Origin: Sphingobacterium mizutaii
Lineage (GTDB): Bacteria > Bacteroidota > Bacteroidia > Sphingobacteriales > Sphingobacteriaceae
Assembly: GCF_900187125.1 (NCBI RefSeq)
Contig: NZ_LT906468.1
Location: 3,596,001 to 3,660,000, forward strand
Length of the DNA stretch: 64,000 bases
Direction: 5' to 3'
This document shows, in pieces, positions 59,110-64,000 of this stretch (position 1 is its first letter; every line of letters begins with the position of its first letter). The notes under the pieces were generated by a model, which saw nothing but the letters and a program-made list of their open reading frames with translations, was not told the DNA's origin and did not search any database. Both the position numbers and the translations under genes were made by a program.

Positions 59110-60066
59110 ATGCCTTTGCAATTTAACACCGTAAAATTATTTGCTGGATCAGGAACTTTAGAACTAGCAGACAAGATTTCAAAATCTTACGGAAAACCCC
59201 TAGGAGACATGACTTTGTCGAAGTTTTCTGACGGCGAAATTCAACCTTTCTACAACGAGTCCGTTCGTGGAAGTGATGTGTTCTTAATTCAATCTACCAA
59301 TCAACCCACTGACAATCTATTAGAGTTATTGTTGATGATCGATGCGGCTAAGCGTGCTTCAGCGCATTACATCACGGTAGTTGTCCCTTATTTTGGGTAT
59401 GCACGTCAAGATCGTAAGGACAAACCTCGTGTTGCAATTGGAGCAAAAATGATCGCTAACCTAATCACTGCTGCGGGTGCACACCGCATCATGACGATGG
59501 ATTTGCATGCTGCTCAGATCCAAGGATTCTTTGACATCCCGGTTGATCACTTGGATGGTGCCATTATCTTCGTTCCATATATCAAATCCTTGAAATTGGA
59601 AAACTTGATGATCGCTTCTCCAGATATGGGTGGTTCATACAGAGCACGTACATTTGCGAAATTCTTCAATGCTGAGGTTGTTATCTGTGATAAACGCAGA
59701 AAACGTGCAAATGAAATCGAGTCGATGTCGATTATCGGTGATGTTACAGGACAGGATGTGGTATTGATCGATGATATCTGTGACACAGCAGGTACGCTTT
59801 CCAAAGCGGCTGCCTTGATTATGGAGAATGGTGCAAGATCCGTTCGTGCGGTATGTACACATGCTGTATTATCAGGTAAAGCTTATGAAACCATTGAAAA
59901 CTCTGTATTATCAGAAATGATTGTGACGGACACCATTCAATTGAACCCAGAGAAAGCTGCTCAATGCACTAAAATCAAGGTTCTTTCTACTGCAGATCTA
60001 TTTGCAAACGCAATTAAGAATGTCAATGAACATGGTTCTATTTCGGATTTATTCGACGTAAAATAA
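59110..60066 (+). CDS. prs: Ribose-phosphate pyrophosphokinase (PRPP synthetase)
   Basis: 318 residues. Marks are LSKFSDGEIQPFYNESVRG, the ATP-binding YFGYARQDRK, the divalent-metal site MTMDLHAAQIQGFFDIPVDH and the PRPP motif VVLIDDICDTAGTL. It transfers pyrophosphate from ATP to ribose 5-phosphate, feeding nucleotide, histidine and tryptophan synthesis. Followed by rplY after 173 bases with its own promoter. Confidence 0.97.
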   Translation: MPLQFNTVKLFAGSGTLELADKISKSYGKPLGDMTLSKFSDGEIQPFYNESVRGSDVFLIQSTNQPTDNLLELLLMIDAAKRASAHYITVVVPYFGYARQDRKDKPRVAIGAKMIANLITAAGAHRIMTMDLHAAQIQGFFDIPVDHLDGAIIFVPYIKSLKLENLMIASPDMGGSYRARTFAKFFNAEVVICDKRRKRANEIESMSIIGDVTGQDVVLIDDICDTAGTLSKAAALIMENGARSVRAVCTHAVLSGKAYETIENSVLSEMIVTDTIQLNPEKAAQCTKIKVLSTADLFANAIKNVNEHGSISDLFDVK

Positions 60067-60089
60067 ACCATTATTCAAATAAAACAAGC

Positions 60090-60118
60090 GAAAGGGTACT
60101 TCAAAAGAGTATCCTTTC
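60090..60118 (+). terminator. Probable terminator of prs
   Basis: GAAAGGGTACT pairs with AGTATCCTTTC (one G-T pair) 24 bases after the stop. The T-run is short. Confidence 0.55.
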
Positions 60119-60205
60119 TGCATTATTGGGATTTAGTTGGCAGAGTAACAGCAATTTATTTTTGCAATAGGGTCAAAAATTCTTTCAGCAATTCATTTTA
60201 ATGAT

Positions 60206-60213
60206 TATCTTTG
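60206..60213 (+). promoter_or_regulatory. -7 promoter element of rplY
   Basis: TATCTTTG, 26 bases before the rplY ATG. Confidence 0.6.
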
Positions 60214-60239
60214 CACCTCAAATTTTAATATATTAAAAC

Positions 60240-60836
60240 ATGAAATCAATTGCTATTAGCGGTTCTGCAAGACAGAACGTAGGGAAAAGAGATGCTAAGG
60301 AATTGCGTTACGAGGGAAAAATCCCTGCAGTTCTTTACGGTGGTAAAGAACAAACACATTTCTCGGTATCCGCAGCTGATTTGAAACCAGTTCTTTACAC
60401 TCCAGAAGTTATCTTCGTAGAATTGGAAATCGGTGGCAAAAAATCAAAAGCTATCGTTCAAGAAGCTCAATTCCATCCATTAACTGACGAAGTTACTCAC
60501 GTAGACTTCTTACAATTATTTGATGACAAAGAAGTTTCTGTGAACATTCCAATCAAATTGGTAGGTACTTCTCCAGGTGTTAAAATGGGTGGTAAATTAG
60601 TTCAAAAATTACGTAAACTTCGCGTTAAAGCTCTTCCTAACAGCTTACCTCAAGATATCGAGGTTCCTATGGAAGGTCTTGAAGTGGGTAAATCTTTCCG
60701 CGTAGGTCAAGTAACTTTAACTGATGCTAAAGTATTAAACAACGCTGACGATACTATCGTTTCCGTTACTATGTCACGTGCTCTTCGTCAAGCGGAGCAA
60801 GAAGCTGCTAAAGCTGCTAAAGGTGGTAAAAAATAA
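60240..60836 (+). CDS. rplY: Ribosomal protein L25 / Ctc-type general stress protein
   Basis: 198 residues. The N-terminal L25 domain (IAISGSARQNVGKRDAKELR, GKIPAVLYGG, VQEAQFHPLTDEVTHVDFLQ) binds 5S rRNA. A C-terminal TL5-like domain (about 95-180, ALPNSLPQDIEVPMEGLEVG) follows, as in the long Ctc form. A lysine- and alanine-rich tail ends AAKAAKGGKK. Own promoter and terminator. Confidence 0.96.
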   Translation: MKSIAISGSARQNVGKRDAKELRYEGKIPAVLYGGKEQTHFSVSAADLKPVLYTPEVIFVELEIGGKKSKAIVQEAQFHPLTDEVTHVDFLQLFDDKEVSVNIPIKLVGTSPGVKMGGKLVQKLRKLRVKALPNSLPQDIEVPMEGLEVGKSFRVGQVTLTDAKVLNNADDTIVSVTMSRALRQAEQEAAKAAKGGKK

Positions 60837-60861
60837 TTTACTAGCACAGTATAAAAAAATT

Positions 60862-60887
60862 GAAGGCATCGAAATTTCGATGCCTTC
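60862..60887 (+). terminator. Terminator of rplY
   Basis: Perfect palindrome GAAGGCATCGAAA / TTTCGATGCCTTC followed by TTTG. Confidence 0.85.
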
Positions 60888-60922
60888 TTTGTTCAAACTA
60901 AATATATAAGAGTTAAATGTTT

Positions 60923-61537
60923 CTACATCTGGGAAGCTTCCTTTTCTATGGCTTCAATGGTTGGACCATAATCGACTCCTAACCCCTCCTGTTGGTAAAC
61001 CAATTCGCCCTGGGCATTGAATAAGCTGATGATATTGGAATGCGAGAAATCGATCGGTGATATCTGCTTATAATTCACAGCTAAGGTCGCAGCAAACTCT
61101 CGAGTATCTTCTTCATTCGATCTAAGGAATATCCATTGCTCGCTATCCATTTCATTTTCGATAGCAAATTGCTTCAGCCTTTCAGGGGTATCGACCTTGG
61201 GATCAATGCTGACCAATAAGAATTTGATCTTGTCCTTGTTTTTGGATTTCACGGTTTTTTCGATATGGCGCATATCGGCGACCAATCTTGGACAAGCGGC
61301 CTTGCAAGAAGTATAGATCATGACCGCGACCACCACATTGCCTTTTAGATCTTTCAGTTCCATTTCTTCCCCATTCTGGTTGGTCCAATGCGAGGGAAGA
61401 TTATAAACCGAGAGATCAGAAAGAGAATCAGTCAAGATAGGCTGCTTGAGCTCTACCTGGGTGCTCGTTTCAGGATTTTGGCAAGCTTGAGCCAAAAGTC
61501 CTAACGCAAACAAGGTCAATAATAAATTCTTCATCAT
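60923..61537 (-). CDS. SCO1/SenC-family copper chaperone lipoprotein
   Basis: 204 residues with a lipobox (LLAQAC, Cys19). The thioredoxin-like domain has the copper-binding C-x3-C in YTSCKAACPRL and the distal His in PIDFSHSNIISLF. SCO proteins deliver copper to, or reduce, cytochrome oxidase CuA. Here the gene lies 8 bases behind the nirV-like gene in the nirK operon, so loading copper into NirK is the more likely job. Last gene of the operon. Confidence 0.92.
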   Translation of the reverse strand: MMKNLLLTLFALGLLAQACQNPETSTQVELKQPILTDSLSDLSVYNLPSHWTNQNGEEMELKDLKGNVVVAVMIYTSCKAACPRLVADMRHIEKTVKSKNKDKIKFLLVSIDPKVDTPERLKQFAIENEMDSEQWIFLRSNEEDTREFAATLAVNYKQISPIDFSHSNIISLFNAQGELVYQQEGLGVDYGPTIEAIEKEASQM

Positions 61538-61545
61538 AACATTCT

Positions 61546-62310
61546 TTATTTAATATCTCTAGCACAGCGGAACCCTAGGTTCCTACTGCTATAAGAAGCT
61601 TTCATACTGCCACGAAAAGCATAACGCATGAAAGCAGCATAATTCATCAGGTCTGAGGCATTCACGGAAGCCCCTCCACAGAACAGGTTTCCATCTTCAC
61701 CTTTATCTTTTCTGGATTCGCCAGTCAAGAAAATACTGTTAAAATCTGAGGTCCATTCCCAGACCAATCCATGCATATCATATACCCCCCAATAGTTCTT
61801 AAAGGTACTCCCAACTTCATTGTTATAAGTCTTAGCTGTCTCATACCAACTTAGGATATATTGATTATAGGATTTCTTGGTCCTGGCATCCATTGTTTTC
61901 GCATCCGACATCGCTACATATTCCCATTCATCCATGGTCGGCAATCTCTTTCCTTTACTTTCACAGTATTTTTTAGCGGCATACCAAGAAACATTAGTCA
62001 CTGGGGCTTTAGCCTTGGCCGGAGCATAATCAAGATCAGACTTCCAATAAGCCAAATAGCTTTTGTCGGCAAACAATTTTTTGATTTGCGATTTGCTATA
62101 GGACTTGTTCGTCTTTAAAAATTCTAGGTATTCTTGATTGGTGACAGGGAACACATCCAGATAGAATGAATTCACTGAAACCGGTCGTTTATCCGCCGTA
62201 CCATATAAGGGGACATAGTTGCCCTTTTTGATCAGGACCATGTCTTGAGCATATAAGGCTTGACAGCTGAGTAAACAATACAATAAGTAGCTAAATATTT
62301 TCCACATCAT
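61546..62310 (-). CDS. nirV: Formylglycine-generating-enzyme-like protein, NirV type
   Basis: 254 residues with a signal peptide (LLYCLLSCQALYAQ). The SUMF1 domain is shown by VNSFYLDVFPVTNQEYLEFL, APVTNVSWYAAKKYCESKGK, RLPTMDEWEYVAM, GLVWEWTSDF and RNLGFRCAR. The paired active-site cysteines of true formylglycine-generating enzymes are not evident near the C-terminus, so another role is likely. NirV proteins of this family accompany nirK in other denitrifiers. Second gene of the operon, 49 bases after nirK. The molecular function of NirV is not established. Confidence 0.87.
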   Translation of the reverse strand: MMWKIFSYLLYCLLSCQALYAQDMVLIKKGNYVPLYGTADKRPVSVNSFYLDVFPVTNQEYLEFLKTNKSYSKSQIKKLFADKSYLAYWKSDLDYAPAKAKAPVTNVSWYAAKKYCESKGKRLPTMDEWEYVAMSDAKTMDARTKKSYNQYILSWYETAKTYNNEVGSTFKNYWGVYDMHGLVWEWTSDFNSIFLTGESRKDKGEDGNLFCGGASVNASDLMNYAAFMRYAFRGSMKASYSSRNLGFRCARDIK

Positions 62311-62359
62311 CTAATCTCCATAAGTTTGGGGAGCACAGCTATGCACCCCCCAAGCTGTA

Positions 62360-63799
62360 TTATTTTGCGCGACGATCCCTAACATTGATAGGAGTCACGA
62401 AAGTTTTATTATTTCCCCAATTGTTATACACATAGTTCAATACATCTGCAACTTCTTGGTCAGTCAGAGACTGTCCAGGCATCACTGAGTTATATTTTTC
62501 CCCATTTACGGTAATCTCGCCTTTCAAGCCAAACAAGACTGCATCAATGGCTTTCTCTTTGTTGTTATTCAAGAAATCAGATTTTGCCAATGGAGGGAAT
62601 ACCCCTTTAATCCCTTGTCCTTCACTCTGGTGACAAGCCAAACAGGTCCTTGCAAAGACTGATTTACCATCAGCGATGGATTGATCTGGCGTTTTTGCGA
62701 TAATAGGTTTTTTCTTAGCCATTTTAGGCATGTGTTGGATGGTACCTCCTTCAGGCAGATAGATCCCTTCCATAATTTTACCTGAATAGATTTGGTGGTT
62801 TTCTTCCCCTTCCACTTTCAACATACCCAATGCACCTTTGTTAAAGGCTCTGAAAATGGAGTGGTCCACCATCACCAAGGTACCTGGAACATCTACTTTA
62901 AACTCTACGATGGCTGCTCCGCCCGCAGGTATAAGGGTAGTCTGTATATTATTGTTGATCAGGTCACCGCCTTCTACATGCACCTTATCAAAGATCTCGC
63001 CGATGACATGGAAAGAAGACACCAAGTTCGGTCCACCATTCCCCACAAAGAGACGGATAGTTTCACCCACTTTGGCTTGAAGTGCATTATCATTGACCAA
63101 TGCATTTACATTACCATTGAATACTACATAATCTGCTTCTTCTTTGATCGCTTTGTTCATATCAAATGCTTGTAAGCCTTGTTCACCATAGGAACCTTCG
63201 GTATAGAAGTCACCTTGCATCACATAGTATTCCTTATCCACAGGCGCTAATCCGCCTTCAGGTTCTACCAAGATCAAGCCGTACATCCCATTGGCAATGT
63301 GCATCCCCACCGGAGCGGTAGCACAGTGATAGACATAAAGACCTGGATTCAAACATTTAAAAGAGAATGAAACCTCGTGTCCAGGCGCAACCAATGATGA
63401 TTCAGCACCACCCCCAGGACCTGTTACGGCATGTAAGTCAATATTATGCGGCAATTTATTATCAGGGTGGTTCTTGAGTAAAAAGTCAACTTCATCCCCT
63501 ACTCTGGCCCTAATAAATTGGCCAGGGACAGAACCTCCAAATGTCCAGTAGGTATATTTAACACCATCGACCATTTCACCTTCCAACTCTAAAATTTCTA
63601 GGCTAACTTTTAGTTTTGCTGCATCTCTTTTACCGATAGGTTTTGGCACTAAAGGTGGTGAAGTCAGCTCAGCTACGATTTCTCCTTTCACTGGAATCTT
63701 GCTCGTATCAATCTGTTTATTTTCTGCGGAATGCTTGCAAGCGGTAAATGCCACTGCAACCCCCAACAGCATACTAAATAAAGTAATTTTGTTTTTCAT
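62360..63799 (-). CDS. nirK: Copper-containing nitrite reductase fused to cytochrome c
   Basis: 479 residues. Lipobox ending at Cys21. Two cupredoxin domains hold the type 1 copper ligands H118, C159, H167 and M172. The type 2 copper ligands are H123, H158 and H313, and the catalytic Asp121 and His264 are in PHNIDLH and SSFHVIG. A C-terminal class I cytochrome c domain has C386-L-A-C389-H390 and the likely axial M440. It reduces nitrite to nitric oxide, taking electrons through its own haem. The domain order NirK-cytochrome c is found in several lineages. First gene of an operon with nirV and sco. Confidence 0.96.
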   Translation of the reverse strand: MKNKITLFSMLLGVAVAFTACKHSAENKQIDTSKIPVKGEIVAELTSPPLVPKPIGKRDAAKLKVSLEILELEGEMVDGVKYTYWTFGGSVPGQFIRARVGDEVDFLLKNHPDNKLPHNIDLHAVTGPGGGAESSLVAPGHEVSFSFKCLNPGLYVYHCATAPVGMHIANGMYGLILVEPEGGLAPVDKEYYVMQGDFYTEGSYGEQGLQAFDMNKAIKEEADYVVFNGNVNALVNDNALQAKVGETIRLFVGNGGPNLVSSFHVIGEIFDKVHVEGGDLINNNIQTTLIPAGGAAIVEFKVDVPGTLVMVDHSIFRAFNKGALGMLKVEGEENHQIYSGKIMEGIYLPEGGTIQHMPKMAKKKPIIAKTPDQSIADGKSVFARTCLACHQSEGQGIKGVFPPLAKSDFLNNNKEKAIDAVLFGLKGEITVNGEKYNSVMPGQSLTDQEVADVLNYVYNNWGNNKTFVTPINVRDRRAK

Positions 63800-63925
63800 G
63801 TTTCAGCATTATTTTTTAATAATTCTCCTCTTTCTTACTAATTAAAAATACTGGAAATCCGAGTGTTTTTAAATGACACCAACCATACAAAAAAGTGGCC
63901 TTCATTACATTTTTATGACAAACTA

Positions 63926-63940
63926 GATGATGATTATCAT
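63926..63940. promoter_or_regulatory. Fur-box-like palindrome upstream of nirK
   Basis: GATGATGATTATCAT matches 14 of the first 15 bases of the Fur consensus GATAATGATTATCATTATC, and contains the palindrome ATGAT-T-ATCAT. It lies about 130 bases upstream of nirK and may serve nirK or a gene beyond the right edge. No recognisable NsrR or FNR site was seen in this interval. Confidence 0.4.
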
Positions 63941-64000
63941 GCCTTGGAAAATGTGGGCTAATAATGAAAAAAAGAGGCTTTGGGAGTAGTCATGGTCGGA

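Overview
The window comes from the chromosome of a member of the Bacteroidota, almost certainly family Sphingobacteriaceae and most likely Sphingobacterium. The evidence is SusC-type and other TonB-linked outer-membrane proteins, genes almost without Shine-Dalgarno sites, promoters of the Bacteroidota form (TTTG, about 19 bases, TAnnTTTG), and a serine palmitoyltransferase that reads very like the Sphingobacterium enzyme as I remember it. No database search was possible, so all family names rest on motifs and recall.

Layout. 1-2412: N-terminal 804 codons of a SusC-like porin running off the left edge. 3228-8950: one complete rRNA operon on the minus strand (16S, tRNA-Ile, tRNA-Ala, 23S, 5S, terminator) with two tandem promoters. 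9478-14053: a tight five-gene operon that looks like a self-contained sphingolipid pathway (serine palmitoyltransferase, GNAT-fold acyltransferase resembling bacterial ceramide synthase, NAD-dependent reductase, CDP-alcohol phosphotransferase, GtrA-like membrane protein). 14233-23800: smpB, an AraC regulator with aldehyde dehydrogenase and DUF779, an old yellow enzyme, a thioesterase, a membrane-anchored MutS-like ATPase, pcm, and two poorly known proteins. 23858-27453: TonB receptor plus PepSY membrane protein, probably for iron or siderophore uptake. 27450-37322: priA, DUF423, a large unknown beta-propeller protein, nrnA, an FKBP lipoprotein, tatD and asparaginase.

37309-46515 (minus) is a seven-gene operon: TPR protein, outer-membrane barrel, HU/SPOR protein, ExbB, ExbD, TonB, FolC. 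Its content recalls Tol-Pal-CpoB. 46516-50960 holds a lone DnaA box, pyrR-pyrB and a Big2-repeat lipoprotein. 50956-53979 is a DUF2723 membrane protein. 54170-58907 contains tRNA-Gln, a stretch with no recognisable gene, and a two-component system whose sensor kinase gene is split by a 1422 bp ISL3-like insertion sequence with an exact 8 bp target duplication. 59010-60887 holds prs and rplY. 60923-63799 (minus) is a nirK-cytochrome c, nirV-like, sco operon for nitrite reduction.

Two families of dispersed intergenic repeats recur. One is built from GAGAT-type words arranged as inverted pairs (three loci). The other is a GGATGG-rich tract next to a GGGCGNAT palindrome (three loci). Neither is explained by a gene.
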